DNA of 64,000 nucleotides from positions 1-64,000 of the forward strand of contig JBBQER010000003.1 in NCBI GenBank assembly GCA_038320885.1, read 5' to 3'. Origin of the DNA: JBBQER01 sp038320885 (lineage in GTDB: Bacteria; Actinomycetota; Acidimicrobiia; IMCC26256; PALSA-610). A program made the position numbers and the translations under genes. This document shows, piece after piece, positions 51,618 to 60,162 of the stretch (position 1 is the stretch's first letter; each line of letters starts with the position of its first letter). Below the pieces are notes generated by a model. It was not told the DNA's origin and did not search any database. It worked only from the letters and a program-made list of their open reading frames with translations.

Positions 51618-51842
51618 CTCGCGGTCGCCTTTCAGCGCTCGTTGGGTCTCGCGTTTCGCGTCGCGTTCGGCGATGGCGAGGCGCTTGTCGTAGCGGGTCT
51701 TGCCCCGGGCGATCGCGAGCTCGACCTTCGCCCGGCCGTCCTTGAAGTAGAAGCTCAGCGGCACGAGCGTGACGCCCCACTCCTCGGTCGCGCGTGCGAG
51801 CTCGAGGATCTGCTTCTGGTGCAACAACAACTTGCGGGGCGC
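51618..51842 (-). pseudogene. Partial smpB duplicate (C-terminal 75 codons, no stop)
   Basis: This stretch encodes PRKLLLHQKQILELARATEEWG and continues to QRALKGDRE, nearly identical to residues 79-153 of the intact SmpB at 54128-54589. The stop codon after GDRE is lost and the frame runs on. On the 5' side it is joined to a copy of the ACP leader and first ACP codons (51846-51949). The RNA-binding N-terminal half is absent. It lies between the WecE-type transaminase and the acyltransferase gene. Confidence 0.85.
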
Positions 51843-51845
51843 GCC

Positions 51846-51949
51846 GGGTCGGCCATCACGGCACCGTCTCAGTTCGCGAGTCTCCAACTACGAATGCCGC
51901 CCGGGAGGGGCCACTGCGGAGGCGTCACGCCTGCACAATTGTACCAACC
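51846..51949. repeat. Leader repeat, copy B (joined to the smpB fragment)
   Basis: About 104 bases similar to the ACP upstream region at 44693-44795, including the ACP start ATGGCCGACCC, after which similarity stops and the smpB fragment begins. It lies upstream of, and divergent from, acyltransferase A. The 103 bases between it and that gene show no other clear element. Confidence 0.7.
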
Positions 51950-52052
51950 GTCGATACGCCCTTGACCGCGAGACTCACGCGTATTCGGACCGTCGAACGG
52001 GGACGCCGCGCCGTCCGCCCGCCGAAGGTCGCCGGTTACGCTGGCGGCAAGC

Positions 52053-54113
52053 ATGAAAACGAGTAGCGCGGCGGGCGAGAGCGCGATCGGGTCGGAACCT
52101 ACGGCGGCGACCTACCGCCCGCACCTCGATGGGTTGCGGGCGGTAGCCGTCTACCTGGTCGTGCTGTTCCACGCGGGCAGCAGCTGGTTCTCCGGCGGGT
52201 TCATCGGTGTCGACGTGTTCTTCGTGCTCTCCGGCTACCTGGTGACACAACTGCTCCTCCGCGACATCGTGAGCAACGGGCGCATTCGCCTCGGGCGCTT
52301 CTATTCCCGACGATTCCGGCGGCTGTTGCCCGCCGCGTTCGTGGTTCTCATCGTCACGGCGTGCGTGTACACCGCGATCGCGTCGCCGGCAGAGCAGATC
52401 GATGTGATCGGATCGTTCAAAGCGGCGTTCCTGTACTCGACGAACTGGTACTTCGTGCACCAGTCCACGGCGTACTTCGGCGCGAACATCGCGACCAATC
52501 CGGTGTTGCATTTCTGGTCGTTGGCGGTTGAGGAGCAGTTCTACGTCGTTTGGCCCTTGACGCTCACCGGGGCATTCGTGCTGACCCGACGATGGGATCG
52601 CGCCAAGCAGCTGCGCATGATCGGGGCGGTCGTTGCCGTCGGCGTGCTTGGCTCCGCTCTGTTCGCGTTGTCACTCAAGTCCGGTGATCCGAACCGCGCC
52701 TACTACGGAACCGACACCCGCGCCTACGAGCTGCTCGCCGGCGCGTTGGTCGCACTGGTTCCTTCAATCGTGGCGACCGCGCGGCAACGTCGCGGCCAAA
52801 TGCGCGCCGCGACGATCGCGAGCATCGCCGCGCTCGGCGTGCTGGCTTCGTCATGGGTTCATCTCGACGCCATCGAGCGCGGCATCGCGGTGACGATCAC
52901 GACGGTCGTGCTCATCGTCGCGCTCGAAACGGCCGACGGCGGCATTGTGAAGCGCCTTCTCTCGACTCGGACAATGACCTACCTGGGCAAGATCTCGTAC
53001 GGCACGTACCTGTGGCACTGGCTCGTTATCCTCGTGCTCCTCAAGACCTTCCACCCCAGCACGCTCGCGACCATCGGCATCGCGTTCCTCGTCGCCACCG
53101 GCCTCGCATCCCTCAGCTTCGACCTGATGGAACACCCGATCCGGGCCTCGCAACGCCTCGACCGACATCGGGGAGCCGTGATCGCGCTCGGTTTGACCGT
53201 GACGGTGGTGAGCGCGCTCGTGTTGGTGCCCTCGATACTCGACGATTCGCACGCCGGGGCCGTGGGAGTCGCCGGATCGGTGACAAGCGGCGTCGCGCCG
53301 GTTCCGGCCGGGCTCGACTGGAGAGCAGTCAAGCGGGAAGACCGGAGCGCTCCCACCTGCTTCGCCAAGCCGCTGACGAAGTGCGTCGTCGTGCACGGGA
53401 CCGGCAAGACGGTCGCGCTCATCGGCGACAGCCACGCGCAAATGCTGATTGCGCCGATGACTGAGATCGCCAAGGCCGAGAATTGGACGCTGGCGGTGCT
53501 CATCTGGAACGCCTGTCCGTGGCAAGACGGGCTCTGGCGCTTCACGGCTGCGAACCGGCGGAGCTGCCTTGCCTGGAAGGCCGATCTACGCACCCGCGTG
53601 ATCCCTCGACTGAACCCCGACGTCGTCGTGTTGATACACGCGCCGATGGACCGCGAAGGGTTGAAGGGCCAGCACCTCGGGGGACCGGACGGCCCGCTCG
53701 CGACGGGCTCACCGGCGGCCGAGCGAGCCATTGAGGCCGCGACCGACAAGACGGTTGCACGCCTCAGCGCGAACCGTGACGTGGTGATCATCGAGCCGAT
53801 TCCGCAGGGCCCGCCGGGCTATGACCCTTTGGGATGCCTTTCGACAGCGCGCTTCCTCGACCAGTGTCGCTTCGTCGCGAGCGCCTCGCCTTCGCCGACG
53901 GAGCAGCACTACCGCGCCCTTGCACGGTCCTCGGATCACGTGTTCGATCTCGACATCGACCGGTTGGCCTGTCCCTATCTCCCCATCTGCGACCCGGTGG
54001 TCCGCGGCAAGATCGTCTGGTACGACCTCTCGCACCTCTCGATCGCGTATTCGCGTACGCTGGCAGAGCCGATTCGATCGCTCTTGACTGCCGACGGGAT
54101 CGGATCCGGTTAA
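52053..54113 (+). CDS. OafA/YrhL-type acyltransferase with C-terminal SGNH domain (copy A)
   Basis: A 686-residue membrane protein. Residues 20-400 form an acyltransferase_3 domain of about ten helices, starting YRPHLDGLRAVAVYLVVLFHAG with the catalytic histidine in LFHAG, then GGFIGVDVFFVLSGYLVTQLLLRD. The C-terminal domain has the SGNH motifs ALIGDSHAQML and WYDLSHLS (Asp and His of the triad). Such proteins O-acetylate surface glycans, taking the acyl group from inside and transferring it outside. A close paralogue (copy B) lies at 57837-59840. Confidence 0.9.
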   Translation: MKTSSAAGESAIGSEPTAATYRPHLDGLRAVAVYLVVLFHAGSSWFSGGFIGVDVFFVLSGYLVTQLLLRDIVSNGRIRLGRFYSRRFRRLLPAAFVVLIVTACVYTAIASPAEQIDVIGSFKAAFLYSTNWYFVHQSTAYFGANIATNPVLHFWSLAVEEQFYVVWPLTLTGAFVLTRRWDRAKQLRMIGAVVAVGVLGSALFALSLKSGDPNRAYYGTDTRAYELLAGALVALVPSIVATARQRRGQMRAATIASIAALGVLASSWVHLDAIERGIAVTITTVVLIVALETADGGIVKRLLSTRTMTYLGKISYGTYLWHWLVILVLLKTFHPSTLATIGIAFLVATGLASLSFDLMEHPIRASQRLDRHRGAVIALGLTVTVVSALVLVPSILDDSHAGAVGVAGSVTSGVAPVPAGLDWRAVKREDRSAPTCFAKPLTKCVVVHGTGKTVALIGDSHAQMLIAPMTEIAKAENWTLAVLIWNACPWQDGLWRFTAANRRSCLAWKADLRTRVIPRLNPDVVVLIHAPMDREGLKGQHLGGPDGPLATGSPAAERAIEAATDKTVARLSANRDVVIIEPIPQGPPGYDPLGCLSTARFLDQCRFVASASPSPTEQHYRALARSSDHVFDLDIDRLACPYLPICDPVVRGKIVWYDLSHLSIAYSRTLAEPIRSLLTADGIGSG

Positions 54114-54127
54114 TTCGTCAACCCGAG

Positions 54128-54589
54128 TTACTCGCGGTCGCCCTTGAGCGCTCGCTGCGTCTCGCGTTTGGCGTCCCGTTCGGCGATTGCCTGTCGCTTG
54201 TCGTAGCGCGCCTTGCCCCGCGCGATCGCAAGCTCGACCTTCGCCCGGCCGTCCTTGAAGTAGACGCTGAGCGGTACGAGCGTAATGCCGCGCTCCTCGG
54301 TCGCGCGGGCGAGCTCGTCGATCTGCTTGTGGTGGAGGAGCAGCTTGCGCGGCCGGACCGGATCGAGATCACCCCGGGAGAACTCGTAGGGCGACACGTG
54401 CATGCCGAACAGCCAGACTTCGCCATTGTCGATTCGGGCGTAGCCGTCTTGGAGGTTGGCGCGACCGTTGCGGATCGACTTGACCTCGGGGCCCTTCAAC
54501 ACGATCCCGCACTCGTAGGTATCGAGCACGAAGTAGTCGTAGCGGGCCCTGCGATTCGAGATCACGACCCGGTCGCCGCGGTTCGGCAT
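54128..54589 (-). CDS. smpB: SsrA-binding protein SmpB
   Basis: A 153-residue SmpB of usual length. It has VVISNRRARYDYFVLDTYECGIVLKGPEVKSIRNGRANLQDGYARIDNGEVWLFGMHVSPYEFS and the C-terminal KKxA-like region IARGKARYDKRQAIAERDAKRETQRALKGDRE. It binds tmRNA and places it in stalled ribosomes; the ssrA gene lies at 31534-31886. The gene converges on acyltransferase A with a 14-base gap. A truncated second copy is at 51618-51842. Confidence 0.95.
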   Translation of the reverse strand: MPNRGDRVVISNRRARYDYFVLDTYECGIVLKGPEVKSIRNGRANLQDGYARIDNGEVWLFGMHVSPYEFSRGDLDPVRPRKLLLHHKQIDELARATEERGITLVPLSVYFKDGRAKVELAIARGKARYDKRQAIAERDAKRETQRALKGDRE

Positions 54590-54614
54590 AGGAAGCGACT
54601 GTACGCTCCCACGA

Positions 54615-56840
54615 GTGACGGACGGGCCGAGTTGGTTCGGTGAGCAGCGCTACGGCATGTTCGTGCACGCCAACATCGCGACCGTGCCCGCGTTCGCACC
54701 CGTGCACGAGTACGCCGACTGGTATTGGGCGTTCCTCGAGACCCGACCCGACATGGTGCTGCACCCGACGTGCCCGCTGCCCGAGGTCGTCGCCTGGCAT
54801 CGCGAGCACGCGGCCGGGCAGGCCTTCGACGAGTTCATCCCCGAGCTGACCTTCGAGCGGTTCGACGCCGACGCCTACGCGCAGCTCCTCGACGACGCGG
54901 GCATGCGGTATCTCGTGCACGTCACCAAGCATCACGACGGGTTCTGCTGGTGGGACACCGCGTACTCGGACCGATCCTCGGTGCGGCTCGGGCCGAAGCG
55001 TGATGTCACGGCCGAGCTTGCCGACGCGGTACGCCGGCGCGGGCACATCTTCGGTTGCTACTACTCGCTGCTCGACTGGGCCCACGCCGGCTATCCCGAT
55101 CAGGACCGCTATGTCGACGCGTTCATGCGCCCGCAGATCCAGGAGCTGGTCGAGCGGTTCGAACCCGCGCTGCTGTGGGGCGACGGCCACTGGGGCCATC
55201 CCGGCGGCCACTGGCGGGCCGACCGGATCCTGGCCGACGCCCGCGCGGTTGCGATCGAGCGCGGCTTCGAGTTGGTATTCAACGACCGGTTCTTCGCGTC
55301 GAGTCCCGACTTCCACGTGTACGAGTACGACGTTCCCGCAGTCGCGCCCGACGGGCCGTGGGAGCTGTGCCGCGGGCTCGGGTACTCGTTCTGCGTGAAC
55401 CGCAACGAGCGGGTCGAGGATCACCTCAGTGCGACCCAGGTCGTGGGCCTGCTCGTCGAGACCGTCGCGAAGGGCGGCAACCTGCTGTTGAACGTCGGGC
55501 CCAACGCCGACGGAACCGTGCCCGAGATCCAGGCGCGCGTGTTGCGCGACGCCGGCGCATGGGTGCGCGCCAACGCCGACGCGATTCACGGGTCGACCCG
55601 CTTCGACGTCCCGGGCGACGGGCAACACTGGTACACGCGCACGGGCGCCGCCGTGAACGCGTTCGACCTCGCGTCGAAGGCGGAGCCGCGGTTCAGCGCG
55701 TTGGGCAACGTTCGGCGCGTGTGCACGCCTGAAGGCGGCGAGCTGGCCTTCCGATCGGAGTCGGGCGCGGTGGTTGTCGACGCGCGCGCCGTCGACCGGC
55801 ATCCGTTCGGCGCGCGCTACGTGATCGAGCTCGGCGCGCGGGAGCACGTCGACGTCTCCGAACGGGCGCCCGGTGGTGCCGCCCGCGCCCGGCGGCGCTA
55901 CCCGACGATCACCGAAGCGCTGGCCGGTGCCGTCGTCGGAGATGTCGTGGAAGTCGGGCCCGGCCGCTACACGAGCGAGATCGGCGAGCGCTTCCCGTTG
56001 GTGGTCCCGGCCGGCGTGACGCTGCGAGCGGCCGCGAGCCTGGGCGCGCGTCGCATCGTGATCGACGCGGGTGGTGCGGTCGGCGTGCATCTCGCCGGCA
56101 ACGACGCGACGCTGGAACGGGTCACGGTCACCGGCGGCGCCCCCGGCTACATGATGATCCCGCCCACGTGCGTCACCGGCAGCGGGGGAGACCGGCTCGT
56201 CGTACGCGACTGTCACGTCGAGTCGATCGCGCTCACGGGCGGATCGGGACACCGCGTGGTTGCCAACGTGATCGCGAGCGGTGCGGTGTCGATCATGGGC
56301 GCGAGCGGCAGCGAGGTGCGGGCCAACTATCAGCACGGACTGCGCTGGGGCGTCGGCATCATGGTTGCCGGTGGCGCCGATCACGTCGTCGCCGACAACG
56401 AATGCCGCGACGACCTCTGCGCGATCCGCGTGGCCGGCACCGTTGGCGCGCGCATCGAGCACAACCGCACCGAGACGCGCTGGTGGGGGATCCACGTGCT
56501 CGACGCGAGCGGTACCGTCGTCCGCTCGAACCGCGCGTGGCGAGTCATGCGCGCGGTGAACGTCGAAGGTGCCGCGGCCCTCGGCACCGTGGTCGACCGG
56601 CAGCTCGCCGAGCATTGCGACTCGGGCTTGCTGGTCGAGCGCGGCGCTGACGACACGCGGGTGTTCGACTCCTGGTTCCACGATTGCCGCGTCGGCCTGA
56701 TCGCCTGGGAAGCCGGTACGGTCGCCGTCAGGAACATCGCGATCAGTGAGCCGCGCGACCACGCGGTCGTCACCGACCGGGGTATCGACCTCGGGGGCAA
56801 CTACAACCTCGAAGGCGACGTGTGGATCGGTATGCCATGA
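54615..56840 (+). CDS. GH29 alpha-L-fucosidase-like domain fused to a right-handed beta-helix
   Basis: A 741-residue protein. Residues 1-335 resemble alpha-L-fucosidases: WFGEQRYGMFVHANIATVPAF, VHVTKHHDGFCWWDTAYSD, RRRGHIFGCYYSLLDW, the likely nucleophile strand FEPALLWGDGHWGHPGG, and VAKGGNLLLNVGPNADGTVPEIQ. From about 430 on, repeated short strands (VGDVVEVGPGRYTSE, ATLERVTVTGG, SGGDRLVVRDCHVESI, NECRDDLCAIRVAGTVGARIEHNRTE, DASGTVVRSNRAWRV) form a NosD/DUF1565-like beta-helix. There is no signal peptide. Start is GTG 54615. The next gene overlaps by ATGA. Confidence 0.8.
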   Translation: MTDGPSWFGEQRYGMFVHANIATVPAFAPVHEYADWYWAFLETRPDMVLHPTCPLPEVVAWHREHAAGQAFDEFIPELTFERFDADAYAQLLDDAGMRYLVHVTKHHDGFCWWDTAYSDRSSVRLGPKRDVTAELADAVRRRGHIFGCYYSLLDWAHAGYPDQDRYVDAFMRPQIQELVERFEPALLWGDGHWGHPGGHWRADRILADARAVAIERGFELVFNDRFFASSPDFHVYEYDVPAVAPDGPWELCRGLGYSFCVNRNERVEDHLSATQVVGLLVETVAKGGNLLLNVGPNADGTVPEIQARVLRDAGAWVRANADAIHGSTRFDVPGDGQHWYTRTGAAVNAFDLASKAEPRFSALGNVRRVCTPEGGELAFRSESGAVVVDARAVDRHPFGARYVIELGAREHVDVSERAPGGAARARRRYPTITEALAGAVVGDVVEVGPGRYTSEIGERFPLVVPAGVTLRAAASLGARRIVIDAGGAVGVHLAGNDATLERVTVTGGAPGYMMIPPTCVTGSGGDRLVVRDCHVESIALTGGSGHRVVANVIASGAVSIMGASGSEVRANYQHGLRWGVGIMVAGGADHVVADNECRDDLCAIRVAGTVGARIEHNRTETRWWGIHVLDASGTVVRSNRAWRVMRAVNVEGAAALGTVVDRQLAEHCDSGLLVERGADDTRVFDSWFHDCRVGLIAWEAGTVAVRNIAISEPRDHAVVTDRGIDLGGNYNLEGDVWIGMP

Positions 56841-57532
56841 CCACCGAACATCTCCTCGTCGCGATCTGGCGGGCGGCCGCTGTCGCTCCCGCAGCACTGG
56901 CTGCCCAGATCGTCGAAACGTGGGCGCCCGAAGCACTCGGGGCCGAGTCGCTCGTGTCGTGCACCGTGAACCTCGCCGAAAGCGATCAGGGCATGTACAC
57001 GCGGGAGCCCGACGCAACCGGCATGGTCCCCAACTGCGACGCGTTGATCGCGCTCGGCCTCACTCGCGCCCACGATATCGACGACGTCCCCGCGCGAGAC
57101 GTCCTCCACGCCGTCGCGCGGCGCGTCGACGTGTGGCGGGTCGATCCGCACCGCGTGATCACCGCGGAACGGGCGGGTCCCGACGGCGAGCCCGCGCCGG
57201 GTGTGAAGATGGTCTCGTTCATGCGCCGGATCGAGTCACTGAGCCACGAGCAGTTCGTGCGCCACTGGACCGAGAACCACACGCCGCTCGCGCGGCGCCA
57301 CCACATCGCCCTGTGGAACTACACCCAGAACGTCGTCCGGCGCGCGCTCACGCCCGGTGGAGACGCGATCGACGGCGTCGCCGAGCTGCACTTCCGGACG
57401 CGCGCCGACTTCGAGAACAAGTTCTTCGACTCCGACGAGGGCCGCGCCGCGATCCTCGCCGACGTGAAGCGCTTCATGAAGCCGCCCTCCCCCGAGACCG
57501 CCCTCATGCGCGAGCTCCCCCTCCGCACCTGA
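56837..57532 (+). CDS. EthD-domain protein
   Basis: A 231-residue protein. The C-terminal half has KMVSFMRRIESLSHEQFVRHWTENHTPLARRH, the EthD/dimeric-barrel signature, and VAELHFRTRADFENKFFDSDEGRAAILADVKRFM. The N-terminal half may be a second, weaker barrel. Function unknown. The ATG overlaps the fucosidase stop, so the two genes are coupled, although no pathway link is obvious. Confidence 0.75.
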   Translation: MTTEHLLVAIWRAAAVAPAALAAQIVETWAPEALGAESLVSCTVNLAESDQGMYTREPDATGMVPNCDALIALGLTRAHDIDDVPARDVLHAVARRVDVWRVDPHRVITAERAGPDGEPAPGVKMVSFMRRIESLSHEQFVRHWTENHTPLARRHHIALWNYTQNVVRRALTPGGDAIDGVAELHFRTRADFENKFFDSDEGRAAILADVKRFMKPPSPETALMRELPLRT

Positions 57533-57558
57533 TCAGAGGCAGTGTCGAGGGACGTACG

Positions 57559-57755
57559 TGAAATGTCCTGAGCTTCCCCCGTTCGAACGGACGGGTGGGT
57601 TGCGTCGTGGTCATGCCGCGGTTGCGGTCTCGTAGTCGATGGGGCTGAGCATGTTGCAGTAGCTGCGGCGGCGTTTGGGGTTGTACCAGCATTCGATCCA
57701 GTCGAAGATCGCGAGCGCGAGTTGTTCGCGCGAGTTCCGATACTGGTTCGTTCCG
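57559..57755 (-). mobile_element. IS3-family transposase 3' remnant
   Basis: The minus strand encodes EQLALAIFDWIECWYNPKRRRSYCNMLSPIDYE, the C-terminal end of IS3-group OrfB integrases, then stops at 57611. About 30 bases further lies TGAAATGTCCTGAGCTTCCCCC (plus strand from 57559), which looks like a terminal inverted repeat ending in TG. The rest of the element is missing; to the right the frame loses similarity before the start of acyltransferase B. The whole 304-base gap between the EthD and acyltransferase genes is this remnant plus about 80 bases of leader. Confidence 0.75.
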
Positions 57756-57836
57756 CGAGTCGCTCCGCGATCCGGCTGAATGACCGGTCCCGGAACCACA
57801 GCTGATCCGGGCGTTTGCGATGAGTACCATCGCGTG

Positions 57837-59840
57837 ATGACGGGCGTGCAACCCGCCGTCGACGAGATCGCAGCGGCGGAGACGGGCGAGTTGGGTGCGC
57901 CGGCGTATCGGCCTCACCTCGATGGTCTGCGCGCGATCGCCGTGTACTTGGTTGTGCTGTTCCACGCGGGGAGCGATCGCTTCTCGGGTGGCTACGTCGG
58001 TGTCGACGTCTTCTTCGTGCTGTCGGGTTACCTCGTGACGCAGCTCCTACTGCGAGACATCGACACGCGCGGCTCGATCACGTATGGCCGTTTCTATTCG
58101 CGACGATTCCGGCGCTTGTTACCGGCGGCATTCGTCGTGCTCATCGTGACGGCGCTCGTGTACTCAGCGGTCGCTTCGCCGGCCGAGGTGCTGAACGCCG
58201 CCGGGTCGTTCAAAGCGGCGTTCTTATATGTCGCGAACTGGTATTTCGTCCACCAGTCGACGGGCTATTTCGGAACGGACATCACCGCGAATCCCGTCCT
58301 GCACTTCTGGTCCTTGGCCGTCGAAGAGCAGTTCTATCTCGTGTGGCCCCTGACCCTCGGCGGCGTCTTCTGGCTGACAGGCCGCTTCGATCCCCGCCGG
58401 CGCCGGAATGCGATCCGGGTCGTGGTCGCGCTGGGCATGGCCTCGTCGGCGGTGTGGGCCCTCTCCCTCGCGACGCGGAATCCCAATCGCGCCTACTACG
58501 GCACCGACGCCCGGGCGTATCAGCTCCTCGCGGGCGCGCTCCTCGCGCTGACTCCGGCGGTCTTCGCCGGGGCCGAGCGGTATCGCCGTCGGCTTCGGAT
58601 CGCGAGCGCGGCGAGCGTGCTCGCGATCTTGTTCCTCGCTTCGTCGTCGGTCGACTTCAACGCGATTGATCGTGGGATCGCGGTGACGATCGCGACCTGC
58701 GTGCTGATCGTGGCGCTCGAAGCCGGCGGTGGCGTGGCCAAATTGCTGTCGACGCGAACCGCGGTGTACCTGGGCAAGATCTCCTACGGGACCTATCTGT
58801 GGCACTGGATCGTGATCCTTGTGCTCGTGCAGACCGTCCACCCGAGCAGCCTCGCCACGATCGCTTTGGCATGCCTCATCGCGTCGGCGTTGGCGTCGCT
58901 GAGCTTCGAGATCATGGAGCACCCGGTTCGGATCTCGAAGGCGCTTGACCGCCACCGCTGGTTCGTGATCGCCACTGGCCTCACGGTGAGCCTGGTGTCG
59001 GCGCTCGTGTTGATCCCGAAGATCGTCAAGCCCGCGAACGCCGCCGCGCCGACACTGCAACTCGCAACGACCGGCCTCGCGCCGGTCCCTCCCGGGATCG
59101 ACTGGCACCACGCGGACCGCGGACAACGAACCTTTGTGGCGTGCGACGAACGCGATGCGTCGAAATGCACGATCGTGCACGGCCACGGCCCCCACATCCT
59201 GGTCATCGGAGACAGCCACGCGCAGATGTTCGTGCCGGCTTTCATCCGGATCGCTCGTCGCGACGGTCTGACCCTCTCGGTGTCGACGCGCGGGATCTGT
59301 CCCTGGGAACGGGGGTCTGCCGGACCAGGTGGGGCGTTCGTCGGACGCCCGGACCTCACGCCCGCCGGTTGCACGGCACACCAGAACGACCTCTACGACC
59401 GCGTCATCCCCGCGCTCGATCCCGACGTGATCGTGGTCGCGGACATGGGTTACGGCGACATCCTGCGCTCCGCCGCGCGCTCGGTCAGGCAACTCACCGC
59501 TACCGGAGCAAGCGTCTTCATCATCGAACCTACCCCGCGCACACCATTCGATCCGGTGAACTGCATTTCGAAGGCGCGGTGGCTCGAGGAGTGCCGCTCG
59601 GTCGCGCCGACCACACCAAGCCCGATCGAAGTCGGCTACCGCAACATCGCGCGGCAGAACAAGGGCGTGACGTCCGTCGACTTCGATCGGCTCATCTGCC
59701 CGTTCCTACCGATCTGCGACCCGGTCGTGAACAACCAGCTCGTCAAGTGGGAAGCGGCGCACATCACATTGAAGTTCGCGCAGACGCTCGCACCGCAGAT
59801 TGACGTCTATCTGAAGCAGACCGGCGCGATCTCTCACTGA
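57837..59840 (+). CDS. OafA/YrhL-type acyltransferase with C-terminal SGNH domain (copy B)
   Basis: A 667-residue paralogue of the acyltransferase at 52053-54113, similar from YRPHLDGLRAIAVYLVVLFHAG to the end. The SGNH motif LVIGDSHAQMF is kept. At the last catalytic block it reads KWEAAHIT where copy A has WYDLSHLS, so the usual Asp is a Glu while the His is kept. ATG 57837 (or GTG 57834) is chosen because it matches the paralogue start; the frame is open 19 codons upstream within IS remnant DNA. It is flanked by two transposase remnants. Confidence 0.88.
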   Translation: MTGVQPAVDEIAAAETGELGAPAYRPHLDGLRAIAVYLVVLFHAGSDRFSGGYVGVDVFFVLSGYLVTQLLLRDIDTRGSITYGRFYSRRFRRLLPAAFVVLIVTALVYSAVASPAEVLNAAGSFKAAFLYVANWYFVHQSTGYFGTDITANPVLHFWSLAVEEQFYLVWPLTLGGVFWLTGRFDPRRRRNAIRVVVALGMASSAVWALSLATRNPNRAYYGTDARAYQLLAGALLALTPAVFAGAERYRRRLRIASAASVLAILFLASSSVDFNAIDRGIAVTIATCVLIVALEAGGGVAKLLSTRTAVYLGKISYGTYLWHWIVILVLVQTVHPSSLATIALACLIASALASLSFEIMEHPVRISKALDRHRWFVIATGLTVSLVSALVLIPKIVKPANAAAPTLQLATTGLAPVPPGIDWHHADRGQRTFVACDERDASKCTIVHGHGPHILVIGDSHAQMFVPAFIRIARRDGLTLSVSTRGICPWERGSAGPGGAFVGRPDLTPAGCTAHQNDLYDRVIPALDPDVIVVADMGYGDILRSAARSVRQLTATGASVFIIEPTPRTPFDPVNCISKARWLEECRSVAPTTPSPIEVGYRNIARQNKGVTSVDFDRLICPFLPICDPVVNNQLVKWEAAHITLKFAQTLAPQIDVYLKQTGAISH

Positions 59841-60039
59841 ACTTCAAGCTTCGACTCACGCGCCGTCCTGTGAGCGCGGCGGCGATCGTGACAGATGCGA
59901 GCAGCACGATGACGACCTTGGAGGGTGCGCGGTAGCGAGTGTCGCCGCGGCTGAGGGCAACGGTGGTGACCACGAGCGCGACAAGCGCGGCTTGTGGGAT
60001 CAGGGATGTTCTTCTCTCCGTGACGAGGAGCTGATGCAA
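59841..60039 (-). pseudogene. Possible 3' remnant of a membrane glycosyltransferase
   Basis: From a TTG at 60039 the minus strand reads LIPQAALVALVVTTVALSRGDTRYRAPSKVVIVLLASVTIAAALTGRR. The G-D-T-R-Y-R-A-P turn followed by a helix is typical of the C-terminus of ArnT/PMT-like membrane glycosyltransferases. An in-frame TGA precedes it, and the frame then runs antisense into acyltransferase B. It is not a complete gene. It fills most of the 318-base gap with the transposase remnant next to it. Confidence 0.4.
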
Positions 60040-60060
60040 TAGGACTCATAGAACGAACGC

Positions 60061-60162
60061 TGCACCGGGTTCTTTGAACGTGCCGTGCGCTGGTTCGCCG
60101 AACACGGGATCACGATCGAACGAGTCCTGACCGATAACGGCATCGGTTACCGCAGCCGTTAT
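60061..60162 (+). mobile_element. IS481-like transposase fragment
   Basis: The plus strand encodes FFERAVRWFAEHGITIERVLTDNGIGYRSRYV, which matches the DDE core (the second Asp in LTDNG) of IS481-family transposases. The fragment has neither start nor end and runs into the 3' end of the BKACE gene, whose TAA (60159-60161) lies within it. Confidence 0.7.

Noticed and set aside
51498..51887. 129-codon minus-strand frame that contains the SmpB-like segment as a possible new gene
   Set aside because: It is a chance frame through leader repeat, smpB fragment and unrelated DNA, without the SmpB N-terminus or stop.
54369..57017. 882-codon minus-strand frame opposite the fucosidase gene
   Set aside because: Antisense reading of a GC-rich gene; the plus strand has GH29 and beta-helix motifs.
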